From NCBI GenBank assembly GCA_965248935.1, contig OZ252214.1:3906001-3970000 (forward strand): a DNA stretch of 64,000 nt, read 5' to 3'. The notes under the pieces are model-generated. The model was not told the DNA's origin. It searched no databases and saw only the letters and a program-made list of their open reading frames with translations. Shown piece by piece: positions 55,701 to 64,000 of the stretch; position 1 is the first letter of the stretch; every line of letters starts with the position of its first letter. The position numbers and the translations under genes were made by a program. This DNA is from G032773895 sp965248935. GTDB taxonomy: Bacteria; Pseudomonadota; Gammaproteobacteria; Pseudomonadales; Cellvibrionaceae.

Positions 55701-57001
55701 CAGTTTGCAACGCGTTCACTGCCGCACAGGCAGCTTAGAAACCATATTAAAAAACCAGCTATCACCGAGCAGCGTTCACTGCCGCACAGGCAGCTTAGAA
55801 ATTGTTGATCAATTTCTGCGCGCGAAATAACTTGTTCACTGCCGCACAGGCAGCTTAGAAAAGGTTAGTAGGGTTAGTATTCAAAAAGAAGAAGTTCACT
55901 GCCGCACAGGCAGCTTAGAAAAACCGAGAACGAAGCACCTCAAAATTTGGACAGTTCACTGCCGCACAGGCAGCTTAGAAATTTATGTGAAAATTTTGAA
56001 TTTATTTAGTATTGTTCACTGCCGCACAGGCAGCTTAGAAAAGAAAACGAAAATGCTCTGCGAGCAATTCCGAGTTCACTGCCGCACAGGCAGCTTAGAA
56101 AACTAATTTCGGAAAATTCGGTTATATTGATAAGTTCACTGCCGCACAGGCAGCTTAGAAAGCGACAACTCCCTCGGGATTAGGCAGTTTTTTGTTCACT
56201 GCCGCACAGGCAGCTTAGAAATGTAAAAACTTGAATTGGCGTACCGTTTACAAGTTCACTGCCGCACAGGCAGCTTAGAAATCCACGAGAGCGCATTCCG
56301 GCAACAAAATTGGGTTCACTGCCGCACAGGCAGCTTAGAAACCTATAAAAATCGTCACCTTCTCCCGTATCCTGTTCACTGCCGCACAGGCAGCTTAGAA
56401 ATTTTAGGGCATCCTTTACCAATCCTGGTAAGTGTTCACTGCCGCACAGGCAGCTTAGAAATATTCTAGGTGACAAGTTCAAGGCGGTCGATCGTTCACT
56501 GCCGCACAGGCAGCTTAGAAATTTTTTCTAGCAGAAATCTCAGTTGTTCTAACGTTCACTGCCGCACAGGCAGCTTAGAAAAGCAATAACCCGGCTATTG
56601 CAGGTTTAAAGTTGTTCACTGCCGCACAGGCAGCTTAGAAAATTACAACCACTGACTCTTGTAGCTCTTCCGTGTTCACTGCCGCACAGGCAGCTTAGAA
56701 AAGCAAAAAAAAGATGAGGAAGAGAAAGAACAGGTTCACTGCCGCACAGGCAGCTTAGAAAGTCAGAAAATGCTTGGTTTATCAGATCGGTGTGTTCACT
56801 GCCGCACAGGCAGCTTAGAAAGCATTATTACGAAACGACGGCAATCGGGACAAGTTCACTGCCGCACAGGCAGCTTAGAAAACCAGCTCGCTATTTCTGC
56901 GCATCTTTCAAAAGTTCACTGCCGCACAGGCAGCTTAGAAATCGCACGAAGAAAAAGGTAAGTATTCGACATTGTTCACTGCCGCACAGGCAGCTTAGAA
57001 A
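52711..57001 (+). CRISPR. type I-F CRISPR array, leader-side part (72 repeats)
   Basis: Seventy-two copies of a 28-base repeat, GTTCACTGCC at the start and CTTAGAAA at the end, look identical by eye. The repeat folds as the stem CTGCC/GGCAG with loop GCACA, the Cas6f substrate. The 71 complete spacers are 32 bases, except spacer 1 (31) and spacers 21, 30, 40 and 49 (33). The leader end is at the left, next to cas6f. Spacers 5 and 12 are identical. The 60-base period is a multiple of three, so long meaningless frames run through both strands. Confidence 0.98.
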
Positions 57002-57004
57002 GCT

Positions 57005-57012
57005 TGTATTCC
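57005..57012. repeat. left target-site duplication of IS66
   Basis: TGTATTCC, repeated directly at 59294-59301. Eight bases is the known IS66 duplication length. Confidence 0.95.
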
Positions 57013-57038
57013 GTAAACGCCAAACCAATTACCCCCTA
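57013..57038 (+). repeat. IS66 terminal inverted repeat (left)
   Basis: It matches the reverse complement of 59268-59293 over 26 bases. The tnpC stop codon (57036-57038) lies inside it. Confidence 0.95.
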
Positions 57039-58550
57039 GCTTAATATCACATTCCAAGGTAATAAATCAGCTAGATCATCCTCTCTCGACCTATTGGGCA
57101 ATTCTGTAAACACATGCTTCAAATACTCGTAGGGGTTGACACTATTGGCTTTGGCGGTTTCGACAAGACTGTATAAATTTGCACTCGCCTTGGCGCCCGC
57201 CTGGCTTTTGCTAAACATCCAGTTCTTTCTGCCTATCGTAAAAGGTCTTATAGCACGTTCCGCTGGATTATTATCTATCGGGTACGAGCCATCTTTCAGG
57301 TACGCCGTTAAACGTTCCCATTGATTACTCAGATACCTCAACGCCGCCCCCATTTTTGATGACGGGAGTATGGTGAGTAAGCTTTTATCCAACCATTTCT
57401 TTATTTTTCCCAGAATCGGAATCGCCTCTTTTTGACGTATCTCATACCGTTTTTCGGGAGGCTCCTTTTTTATTTTTGCTTCGATGCGGTAAAGCGCTTG
57501 AATAAAGGCAATCGCTTGATCCGCTTTGCCTGTTTTTCCTTTTGGTTGGGCTTTTTGAGCGTCAGTAAATTTTCTTCGGGCATGTGCCCAGCAGCCAAGG
57601 CGTGTAATACCGTATTGGTTACACGCCGGTTCGTAGCCATCATAACCATCGACCATAATTGCCTGAGTGGTTTCAGACAGCAGTGCTTTTGGTGTTTCTT
57701 GGCTCCGTGACGGTGAATAGTGAAACACCATCGCAGAGTGTTGCTTAACGCTAGCCATCAACCACATATAGCTTTTACTTTGTGCTGACTTACCCGGTTC
57801 ATCCAGTACTTGAAGGGGTGTTTCATCCATGTGTAATAGTGTTTGTTGCTGTAAGTGTTCGATCAGGCGATCAATGAGTGACTGCACTAACTCCCCCACC
57901 TTAATCATCCAGTTGGCCAAGTTGGTGCGATCCAGTTCGATTCCAATGCGCTTGAACATGTTACTTTGACGGTACAAGGGTAATGCATCGCAGTATTTTT
58001 GTGTGGCCACAAAGGCGAGTAAGCCAGGACTAGCAATACTCTTCTCAATGGCTTGTTTCGGTTTTTTTGCGGTGACAATGTGCAGATCACAGCAAGGGCA
58101 GGCGTATTTTAATCGGCGATGACGAATGACTTTGATTTGAGCGGGGATGATATCCAATTGTTCATGATCATCACTTCCAATCTGTTTTAAGGTGCTGCCG
58201 TCATGTGGGCAGGTTTTCTCTTCTTCTGGAAGGTCGTGAATAATGTCTTCGCGTGGGTAAGCATCGGGAATGCTAACTCGTGGTTTACGGGTGCGCTGAT
58301 ACGCCTTAACTGTCGTCTCGCTATGCTCTTCTACCTCATCTTCTACCAGGCTTTCAGCTTCGTTGAATAAGCTTGTCTGGTCAGGTGAGACCTTTTCACT
58401 GGATGCGCCAAACCGACGTGCTAAAAATAGACGTATCTGTTCTTTTAATGCGTTAACTTGTGCATCACGCTCCGCAGTTTTCTCTTTTTCAAGTAACAAC
58501 TGTTCACGTAATTGTTTAACTTCTTGCTGTAATTTCACGACATCATTCAT
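57036..58550 (-). CDS. tnpC: IS66 transposase TnpC
   Basis: This 504-residue protein is the DDE transposase of IS66. It has an N-terminal leucine-rich coiled coil (KLQQEVKQLREQLLLEKEK) and a zinc-finger-like region (CPHDGST, YACPCCDLH). The catalytic core has HMDETPLQVLDE (Asp), IMVDGYDGY (Asp) and NNPAERAIRPFTIGRKNW (Glu). It ends with the usual YEYLKHVFTELPNR tail. It appears complete. It starts 22 bases after tnpB. Confidence 0.97.
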   Translation of the reverse strand: MNDVVKLQQEVKQLREQLLLEKEKTAERDAQVNALKEQIRLFLARRFGASSEKVSPDQTSLFNEAESLVEDEVEEHSETTVKAYQRTRKPRVSIPDAYPREDIIHDLPEEEKTCPHDGSTLKQIGSDDHEQLDIIPAQIKVIRHRRLKYACPCCDLHIVTAKKPKQAIEKSIASPGLLAFVATQKYCDALPLYRQSNMFKRIGIELDRTNLANWMIKVGELVQSLIDRLIEHLQQQTLLHMDETPLQVLDEPGKSAQSKSYMWLMASVKQHSAMVFHYSPSRSQETPKALLSETTQAIMVDGYDGYEPACNQYGITRLGCWAHARRKFTDAQKAQPKGKTGKADQAIAFIQALYRIEAKIKKEPPEKRYEIRQKEAIPILGKIKKWLDKSLLTILPSSKMGAALRYLSNQWERLTAYLKDGSYPIDNNPAERAIRPFTIGRKNWMFSKSQAGAKASANLYSLVETAKANSVNPYEYLKHVFTELPNRSREDDLADLLPWNVILS

Positions 58551-58572
58551 GGGATGGATTATACCAAAACAC

Positions 58573-58929
58573 TTAACCTACAGCGCTAAATTCCAACCGC
58601 TGATGGGGTTTTATTTGGGTAAAATCAAAGCCACGTAATAACCAGACCCATTGCTCCTGGGTAATTTTCAGTGTGGAATTCTCAGAACGCTTCGGCCATT
58701 TGAATGTATCTTTCTCCAGACGCTTTTGCCATAAAGCAAAACCTGTTTCGTCCCAATAGAGTACTTTGAGTTGTGTTCGTCGTTTGTTGCAGAAAACAAA
58801 CAAAGCTTGGTCAAAGGGCGATAGTTGCATGGCTTCGGATACGATTAACGACAGGCCATTCATTGCTTTTCTAAAGTCCACCGGGTCACGATGTAAATAG
58901 ACATCGACTGAATTACACCAGCTAATCAT
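58573..58929 (-). CDS. tnpB: IS66 accessory protein TnpB
   Basis: This 118-residue protein is the IS66 Orf2 type and unrelated to the IS200/IS605 TnpB nuclease. Signature segments are VDVYLHRDPVDFRKAMNGLS, LFVFCNKRRTQLKVLYWDETGFALW and FKWP. It is needed for transposition in other IS66 elements. Its start overlaps the tnpA stop by 4 bases. Confidence 0.95.
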   Translation of the reverse strand: MISWCNSVDVYLHRDPVDFRKAMNGLSLIVSEAMQLSPFDQALFVFCNKRRTQLKVLYWDETGFALWQKRLEKDTFKWPKRSENSTLKITQEQWVWLLRGFDFTQIKPHQRLEFSAVG

Positions 58930-59213
58930 GAGAGACTATGCACCAAAGCGACAAAGGATTGAACCGGCATGGCATCCGGGCAGTGTATTTTACAGCGTCC
59001 AACCTGGATGGTCAGGCTAACGGGGGATTCCGGCGGTGTTTCAATAACGGCTTTTTCAAAGGCTGGCCTATCTGAAGAAAGAAGCTTTGAGCGTTTTAAG
59101 GAAAAGTATTTGGGGTTAAGGTTATTTTCTTCACAGAATTGCGTTTGTATTAGACCAGATTGATTAAATGCCTCGATCAGTTTTGGCCAATCGTATTTAC
59201 GCTGCTTTGTCAT
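58926..59213 (-). CDS. tnpA: IS66 accessory protein TnpA
   Basis: This 95-residue IS66 Orf1 protein has an HTH-like start (WPKLIEAFNQSGLIQTQFCEENNLNPKYFSLKR) and a C-terminal VSLTIQVGRCKIHCPDAMP segment. It is the first gene of the tnpA-tnpB-tnpC operon. Confidence 0.92.
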   Translation of the reverse strand: MTKQRKYDWPKLIEAFNQSGLIQTQFCEENNLNPKYFSLKRSKLLSSDRPAFEKAVIETPPESPVSLTIQVGRCKIHCPDAMPVQSFVALVHSLS

Positions 59214-59267
59214 ATTACCTGCTCGCTTAATGGAGGGGATAATTTATCGTGTTAGGTTTGGACTGTG

Positions 59268-59293
59268 TAGGGGGTAATTGGTTTGGCGTTTAC
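59268..59293 (-). repeat. IS66 terminal inverted repeat (right)
   Basis: It is the perfect 26-base partner of the left end. It lies upstream of tnpA. Confidence 0.95.
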
Positions 59294-59301
59294 TGTATTC
59301 C
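59294..59301. repeat. right target-site duplication of IS66
   Basis: TGTATTCC, the direct copy of 57005-57012. Confidence 0.95.
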
Positions 59302-59322
59302 TTGAAGCTGTAATGAACGGAC

Positions 59323-59651
59323 GTTCACTGCCGCACAGGCAGCTTAGAAATGTATCTGATTTAGGGCCTGTTGCCGCCGTTGGTTCACTGCCGCACAGGC
59401 AGCTTAGAAAAACGAGCAACCCTAAAATATCTAAGTTTACCCCGTTCACTGCCGCACAGGCAGCTTAGAAAAAAACTGTCGAGTATATGAAGCATTTTCA
59501 GAAGTTCACTGCCGCACAGGCAGCTTAGAAATTGTGAATACAATTTTGAAACTGATAGAATATGTTCACTGCCGCACAGGCAGCTTAGAAAATCCCATCG
59601 CTTGAAAAACTTCTGAAAAAGCCGTTCACTGCCGCACAGGCAGCTTAGAAA
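59323..59651 (+). CRISPR. type I-F CRISPR array, distal part (6 repeats)
   Basis: Six more copies of the same repeat with five spacers (32 or 33 bases) continue the array beyond the IS66 element. The last repeat at 59624-59651 shows no decay, which is unusual for a leader-distal end. It stops 37 bases before the mazG stop codon, and the array and mazG are transcribed toward each other. With the leader-side part the array totals 78 repeats and 77 spacers. Confidence 0.97.
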
Positions 59652-59688
59652 TGCACCGTCTAAAGTTATCGCAGTCTCTCTCTATCAA

Positions 59689-60513
59689 TCAAAGCCCCTC
59701 CGATTTCGCTTCCTGCCACAACGATTCAAGAACATCGAGGCTGGATGATTCAAACGATTTGCCTGAACGAGATAAGGCCAATTCAATATAACGAAAACGA
59801 GACTCAAACTTTCTGTTCGCCTGGCGAAGCGCTTTTTCGGATTCCAGTTTCAAATGCCGCCCAACATTGACACAACTAAATAATACATCGCCCAACTCTT
59901 CTTCCATAGCTTGCGTATCATTCTCATAAATAGCCTGCTTTAGCTCAGCGACTTCTTCTTCGAGTTTTTCAATTACCTGCTCAACATTCGGCCAATCAAA
60001 CCCAACCTTTGCGGCACGCTTTTGCAATTTGGCACTGCGGATCAATGAAGGCAAGGCCGTTGGAAGGTCATCCAATACGCCTTCGCTCCCCTTATTGTTT
60101 CTTTCGCTTTGCTTGATTCTTTCCCATGATGCATTGATATCCGCTTCATCAATAACGGTATTAGCGCTCCTTCGGCTAGCCAAAGTACCCTCTGGAAATA
60201 CATGGGGATGCCTGCGAAGTAACTTTGAGGTGATCGATTGAATAACATCATCAAACGAAAACCGCTGCTCCTCACGCCCTAGCTGACTGTAAAAAACAAC
60301 TTGAAAGAGCAAGTCACCCAACTCTTCACATAGATGAGCGTAATCTTCCCGCTCGATGGTATCTATCACCTCGCAGGCTTCTTCCAGTGTTGAAGGGGTA
60401 ATGGTTTTGTAGGTCTGTTTAATATCCCACGGGCAGCCGGTATCAGGGTCCCTAAGCCGACTCATTAGGTAGAGCAAGTCATCAATAGAGTAAGATTTTT
60501 CATCCTCTGGCAT
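59689..60513 (-). CDS. mazG: nucleoside triphosphate pyrophosphohydrolase MazG
   Basis: MazG hydrolyses NTPs to NMPs and pyrophosphate, and in E. coli it helps lower ppGpp during starvation. The 274-residue protein has two MazG domains, each with the acidic metal-binding helices: STLEEACEVIDTIEREDYA with EELGDLLFQVVFYSQL, and KLEEEVAELKQAIYEND with EEELGDVLFSCVNVGRHL. It lies 7 bases after relA on the same strand, the usual relA-mazG pair. Confidence 0.96.
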   Translation of the reverse strand: MPEDEKSYSIDDLLYLMSRLRDPDTGCPWDIKQTYKTITPSTLEEACEVIDTIEREDYAHLCEELGDLLFQVVFYSQLGREEQRFSFDDVIQSITSKLLRRHPHVFPEGTLASRRSANTVIDEADINASWERIKQSERNNKGSEGVLDDLPTALPSLIRSAKLQKRAAKVGFDWPNVEQVIEKLEEEVAELKQAIYENDTQAMEEELGDVLFSCVNVGRHLKLESEKALRQANRKFESRFRYIELALSRSGKSFESSSLDVLESLWQEAKSEGL

Positions 60514-60520
60514 CGAAACC

Positions 60521-62758
60521 CTACCCCTTCCTTCTCACTGAGAAAATATTGGGCAGTTGGTTTAGCTTAGCCAATGCACGACTCAACTCACCAAAATCAC
60601 CAATCTCAATGGTGAGCAACATATCAACCGTATTCCTCTCTTTGTTGGATAAAGTCTGCATGGCACTGATATTAACGGATTCCCGATCTAAAAGGGTGGT
60701 GATGTCCTTCAATAACCCATATCGGTCAAAAGCTTCTATATCAATAATAACGGAGTAGGACTGCCCTGGTTTTTCAGCCCAACTCACTTCAATGATCCGC
60801 TCGGGCTCTTCTTCCTGACGACGCATAAAGTTTGTGCAGTCCTGACGGTGAATGCTTACCCCCCGCCCCAGCGTAATAAACCCAGAAATTCGATCCCCTG
60901 GGATAGGTTTACAGCACTGCGCGGTAGTGGACATTAAATTACCCACCCCCGAGATATATACATCAGCCCCGCTTGCTCCGTCTTGAGCACGACCAATAAG
61001 CGACTGTGCAGGCATACGGGGGTTGCTGCCATTGAGCTGCCGCTGGGCGACATTAATAACCCTCTCAACACCAATATCGGCATTGCCTACGGCAGCGTAT
61101 AAATCCTCTAAGGATTTTAAATTAAGCTTATTGGCAAGCTTTTCGTAATCAATGCCATCCACTCCCAAACGCTTAAACTCGTGATCGAGCATGGCGCGCC
61201 CATCAGCGATATTTTGATCTCGGTCTTGCAAGCGAAACCATGCCTGCAACCGACTTCTTGCCTTAGAGGTGGTGATATACCCCAGGGCAGAGTTCAACCA
61301 ATCCCGACTGGGCGATTCTCTTTTGCCCGTTAGAATCTCAACCTGATCAGCGGTTTTTAACGGGTGGTTGAGAGGTACAATACGGCCATTTACTTTGGCC
61401 CCACGACAGTGGATACCCACATCGGAGTGAATACGGAAGGCGAAGTCTACCGGCGTAGCATTTTCTGGTAAGTCAATGACATGGCCATCTGGCGTAAAAA
61501 TATAAACCCGGTCCTGTTCGATCCCCTTGGGCAGTTGATCCTCCCAAGGTGCCCCACCTACTTCATCATGCCACTCCAGTACTTGCCTGAGCCATTCAAT
61601 TTTATTTTCGTAACTTGAAGCAGATTCTTCACCGTCGGTATCTTTATATCGCCAGTGGGCACATACGCCATATTCAGCCTCTTCGTTCATATTCTGAGTA
61701 CGGATTTGCACTTCAAGTACTCTATTTGCTGGCCCCACCACAGCGGTATGAAGAGAGCGATAACCATTCTCTTTAGGGTTGGCGACATAATCGTCAAACT
61801 CATGCGGAATATTTCTCCACAACGAATGAACAACCCCCAAAGCGGAGTAACATGCTCTTTCATTTTTTACCAAAACTCGGATGGCACGAATATCGTATAC
61901 CTCAGAGAAACTGATATTTTTGCGATGCATCTTTCTCCAGATACTATAGATGTGTTTCGCCCTACCATAGACCTCGGCCTCAACCCCCTCCTGACTAAGG
62001 GCCTTGTTAATTATCTCAATAACACTTTCAATATAGGTTTGACGATCCAGTCTTTTTTCGTCTAAAAGTTTGGCGATGTATTTGTAATCAAATGGCTGAA
62101 GATATCGAAACGCTAAATCTTCTAACTCCCATTTGATGTGACCAATACCCAACCTGTGCGCTAAAGGGGCATATATATCTGAGACTTCCCGAGCAATTCT
62201 TTGCCGTTTTTCAACTGGTGCATTCTTAACCGCTCTAATTGCACAGGTTCGCTCAGCCAGCTTAATCAGTGCAACTCGTACATCATCCACCAGAGCCACC
62301 AGCATCTTGCGAACATTTTCGCTCTGCTCATCCAGATCTTGACCAAATACACAGTCTTGGGATTGGTTAGATGTGCCACTAATGGCCGCCATCCTTGCAA
62401 CACCGTCTACCAACTTTGCAATAACAGGTCCAAATCGCTCCTCGACAGCGCTTAGCAGGGTTTTTCCCTCCCTAACACTGCGGTAAAGAATGGCGGCCAC
62501 AAGGGTTTCTATATCTAACTGTAAATCCGCTAGGATCTCAGCCATCTCCAAGCCAGCGAGTAAAGAGGAATGACCCGTACCCCATCCAGTTAGGCTATTC
62601 CCTTCGTTGCTCTCAACTTTCTGTGCGACAGAAATTGCGTCAAGCAACTCTTGCTTTGAAGAGCCCTCTGCACGCGCAAGCGAAAGAATTCTGTCCGCCC
62701 AAGCCGAAACGTCTAGTTCGCCTTCTTGCAGGGCGTGAATGTGTCTAACTTTGACCAT
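60521..62758 (-). CDS. relA: (p)ppGpp synthetase RelA
   Basis: RelA makes (p)ppGpp on stalled ribosomes during amino acid starvation. The 745-residue protein has a degenerate HD region (residues about 50-190) without the catalytic HD pair (ILYRSVREG). The synthetase domain has YDIRAIRVLVKN and HEFDDYVANPKENGYRSLHT, whose EFDD fits the EXDD type of monofunctional RelA. TGS (VYIFTPDGHVIDLPENATPV), a zinc-binding region (TAQCCKPIPGD) and a C-terminal ACT domain follow. It is upstream of mazG. A SpoT enzyme is expected elsewhere. Confidence 0.96.
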   Translation of the reverse strand: MVKVRHIHALQEGELDVSAWADRILSLARAEGSSKQELLDAISVAQKVESNEGNSLTGWGTGHSSLLAGLEMAEILADLQLDIETLVAAILYRSVREGKTLLSAVEERFGPVIAKLVDGVARMAAISGTSNQSQDCVFGQDLDEQSENVRKMLVALVDDVRVALIKLAERTCAIRAVKNAPVEKRQRIAREVSDIYAPLAHRLGIGHIKWELEDLAFRYLQPFDYKYIAKLLDEKRLDRQTYIESVIEIINKALSQEGVEAEVYGRAKHIYSIWRKMHRKNISFSEVYDIRAIRVLVKNERACYSALGVVHSLWRNIPHEFDDYVANPKENGYRSLHTAVVGPANRVLEVQIRTQNMNEEAEYGVCAHWRYKDTDGEESASSYENKIEWLRQVLEWHDEVGGAPWEDQLPKGIEQDRVYIFTPDGHVIDLPENATPVDFAFRIHSDVGIHCRGAKVNGRIVPLNHPLKTADQVEILTGKRESPSRDWLNSALGYITTSKARSRLQAWFRLQDRDQNIADGRAMLDHEFKRLGVDGIDYEKLANKLNLKSLEDLYAAVGNADIGVERVINVAQRQLNGSNPRMPAQSLIGRAQDGASGADVYISGVGNLMSTTAQCCKPIPGDRISGFITLGRGVSIHRQDCTNFMRRQEEEPERIIEVSWAEKPGQSYSVIIDIEAFDRYGLLKDITTLLDRESVNISAMQTLSNKERNTVDMLLTIEIGDFGELSRALAKLNQLPNIFSVRRKG

Positions 62759-62834
62759 TTGAGTAGTTCTTACTAGTTGAATGAATTACATCACGTTCAA
62801 GGGCCGGTTAAACGGACCCTAGTATCAAAGCAGT

Positions 62835-63731
62835 TTAGTTTGGATTATGAACACCGGAAGACAAGTATCGATCTCCTCGATCACAAATTATGGCCACTAT
62901 CACCGCATTGTCTACTTCTCGGCTTATTTGTAACGCAGCAGCAACGGCACCACCGGACGACACACCGCAAAATATGCCTTCCTCCCGAGCCAAAGCTCGC
63001 ATAGTATCTTCAGCGGTTTTCTGGGCCATATTGATCACCCTGTCAATATTTTTGTCGTCAAATATACTGGGGAGATATTCTTTAGACCAACGGCGAATTC
63101 CGGGAATACTTGCCCCTTCCTTGGGCTGGATACCAACAATTTCAACACCTTGGTTTTGTTCTTTCAGGTAGCGAGACGTGCCAACGATAGTCCCTGTTGT
63201 TCCCATAGAGCTGACAAAATGCGTTACCTCCCCACCTGTCTGCTGCCAAATTTCCGGGCCAGTACCAGTATAGTGGGCTTCTGGGTTGTTCTCATTGCCA
63301 AACTGGTCTAATACCACGCCTTTACCTTCCCTTTCCATCTGTTTGGCTAAGTCTCTCGCCCCTTCCATGCTTTGTTCGCGCGTGACCAAAATCAGCTCTG
63401 CCCCGTAGGCAGCCATAGACACTCTGCGCTCTGCGGTCATATTGTCGGGCATGATAAGCGTCATTTTATAGCCCAAGATAGCCGCAGCCATGGCCAAAGC
63501 TATGCCCGTATTACCACTCGTCGCTTCGATTAAGGTGTCCCCTGGTTTAATTTTTCCGCTAGACTCTGCGGCTCGAATCATCGATATAGCAGGTCTATCT
63601 TTAACAGAGCCTGCGGGGTTATTACCTTCGAGCTTAACCAATACCCTATTAGAGGATGAAGAGGAAACCAATCGCTGAAGGCGCACTAAGGGAGTATTTC
63701 CTATACACGCCTCAATCGTGGGATAGTCCAT
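62835..63731 (-). CDS. cysM: cysteine synthase B
   Basis: CysM is a PLP enzyme that makes cysteine or S-sulfocysteine from O-acetylserine. The 298-residue protein starts MDYPTIEACIGNTPLVRLQ. The PLP lysine is in NPAGSVKDRPA, followed by EATSGNTGIALAMAAAILGY, SSMGTTGTIVGTSRYLKE and FCGVSSGGAVAAAL. The length and sequence fit CysM rather than CysK. relA starts 76 bases downstream. In Pseudomonas rlmD (rumA) sits between the two, but here it is missing. Confidence 0.94.
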   Translation of the reverse strand: MDYPTIEACIGNTPLVRLQRLVSSSSSNRVLVKLEGNNPAGSVKDRPAISMIRAAESSGKIKPGDTLIEATSGNTGIALAMAAAILGYKMTLIMPDNMTAERRVSMAAYGAELILVTREQSMEGARDLAKQMEREGKGVVLDQFGNENNPEAHYTGTGPEIWQQTGGEVTHFVSSMGTTGTIVGTSRYLKEQNQGVEIVGIQPKEGASIPGIRRWSKEYLPSIFDDKNIDRVINMAQKTAEDTMRALAREEGIFCGVSSGGAVAAALQISREVDNAVIVAIICDRGDRYLSSGVHNPN

Positions 63732-63868
63732 ATGGAGTTCTCATTTAATCAAAGGCCGGGATTTTAACAGCTATGTAGTGAAATGATGAGTGGATTTTTT
63801 GGTCAAATAATACACTACAACAGTATTCTAGGTCCGCTCACTAAGCACCTAGCTCTCTATTTCAGCAT

Positions 63869-64000
63869 TTATTTATTCCCTTTGATGATTGTCATAAGCC
63901 AATTGTTGGGATAGTTTACCCACTGTTGCGAATACTCTACCTGGCGAACAAGATAGCCCCGTGAGTTTGACGCAAAAACAAATACCTTACAGGCGACACC
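63869..64000 (-). CDS. 3' end of an unidentified gene (partial)
   Basis: A minus-strand frame is open from the right edge to a TAA at 63869-63871. It gives 43 residues including FVFASNSRGYLVRQVEYS and YPNNWLMTIIKGNK. The look is that of a genuine C-terminus but I cannot assign a family. The 137 bases to cysM should hold its end and the cysM promoter. Confidence 0.4.
   Translation of the reverse strand, partial: GVACKVFVFASNSRGYLVRQVEYSQQWVNYPNNWLMTIIKGNK

Larger units (their letters stand above)
57013..59293 (-). mobile_element. complete IS66-family insertion sequence
   Basis: The 2281-base element carries tnpA, tnpB and tnpC on the minus strand. Its ends are 26-base perfect inverted repeats (57013-57038 and 59268-59293, starting GTAAACGCCAAACCAATTAC). 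Intact genes, perfect ends and a perfect 8-base target duplication point to a recent insertion and a possibly active element. Confidence 0.97.
57002..59322 (+). other. spacer 72, split by IS66
   Basis: The spacer begins GCTTGTATTCC (57002-57012), is interrupted by the insertion, and resumes after the target duplication with TTGAAGCTGTAATGAACGGA and a final C (59302-59322). The 11 and 21 bases add to exactly 32, the normal spacer length. Confidence 0.95.

Noticed and set aside
52806..56961. Many reading frames of 60-130 codons on both strands coding for repeated VHCRTGSLE or FLSCLCGSE units
   Set aside because: They are the CRISPR repeat translated. The repeat plus spacer is 60 bases, a multiple of three, so frames stay open by arithmetic.
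58573..58929. TnpB as an RNA-guided nuclease ancestor of Cas12
   Set aside because: This is IS66 TnpB (Orf2), a 118-residue protein unrelated to the IS200/IS605 TnpB nuclease despite the shared name.
59323..59651. A second, separate small CRISPR array
   Set aside because: It has the same repeat, and joining it to the main array across the IS66 element restores a perfect 32-base spacer, so it is the same array.

Overview
The window looks like a chromosomal segment of a marine-type gammaproteobacterium, most plausibly Cellvibrionales or a Pseudomonas relative. The evidence is gene order: nnrD-tsaE-ami-mutL-miaA-hfq-hflX-hflK-hflC-DUF2065-hisZ-purA, rnr-rlmB-rpsF-rpsR-(membrane protein)-rplI-dnaB, panC-panD, and cysM-relA-mazG are all gammaproteobacterial arrangements. 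I cannot name the genus from the sequence alone.

Layout. 1-8100: a minus-strand signalling pair, a REC-PAS-GGDEF-EAL protein followed by a 1773-residue kinase-like/ATPase/GAF/histidine-kinase giant whose Ser/Thr kinase domain looks catalytically dead. 8870-22520: the nnrD to purA housekeeping run (NAD(P)HX repair, tRNA modification, cell-wall amidase, mismatch repair, Hfq, HflX/K/C, HisZ, PurA). 22680-27800: accessory genes (PilZ protein, MmcQ/YjbR protein, GH18 lipoprotein, aldo/keto reductase, SMP-30-like lipoprotein) and a badly decayed rmlB-type sugar-nucleotide dehydratase pseudogene on the minus strand. 27900-35120: rnr-rlmB and the S6/S18/L9/DnaB cluster. 35200-41250: panC, panD, acs, an SlyD-like isomerase, ppnN and an Smr-domain gene that ends in a perfect hairpin.

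41250-59650 is an accessory island between the smr gene and mazG. It holds a transposase remnant, a small ORF, a hypothetical membrane protein, a WYL-domain regulator and a complete type I-F CRISPR-Cas system (cas1, cas2-3, csy1, csy2, csy3, cas6f). After a terminator-like hairpin and a leader with a perfect IHF-consensus site comes one long array of 78 repeats that look identical. A complete IS66-family element (2281 bp, 26-bp terminal inverted repeats, 8-bp target duplication) has inserted inside a spacer, leaving 72 repeats on the leader side and 6 on the far side. Removing the element restores an exact 32-nt spacer. The array holds one duplicated spacer, one pair of overlapping spacers and one pair of diverged homologous spacers.

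59690-64000: mazG, relA and cysM on the minus strand, then the 3' end of an unidentified gene cut by the window edge. The cas genes should work together: Cas6f cuts the array transcript, Csy1-3 form the surveillance complex, Cas2-3 degrades targets, and Cas1 with Cas2-3 adds spacers. I found no clearly undescribed system. The best leads are the IS66-split array, the WYL gene beside cas1, and the pseudokinase-histidine kinase fusion.
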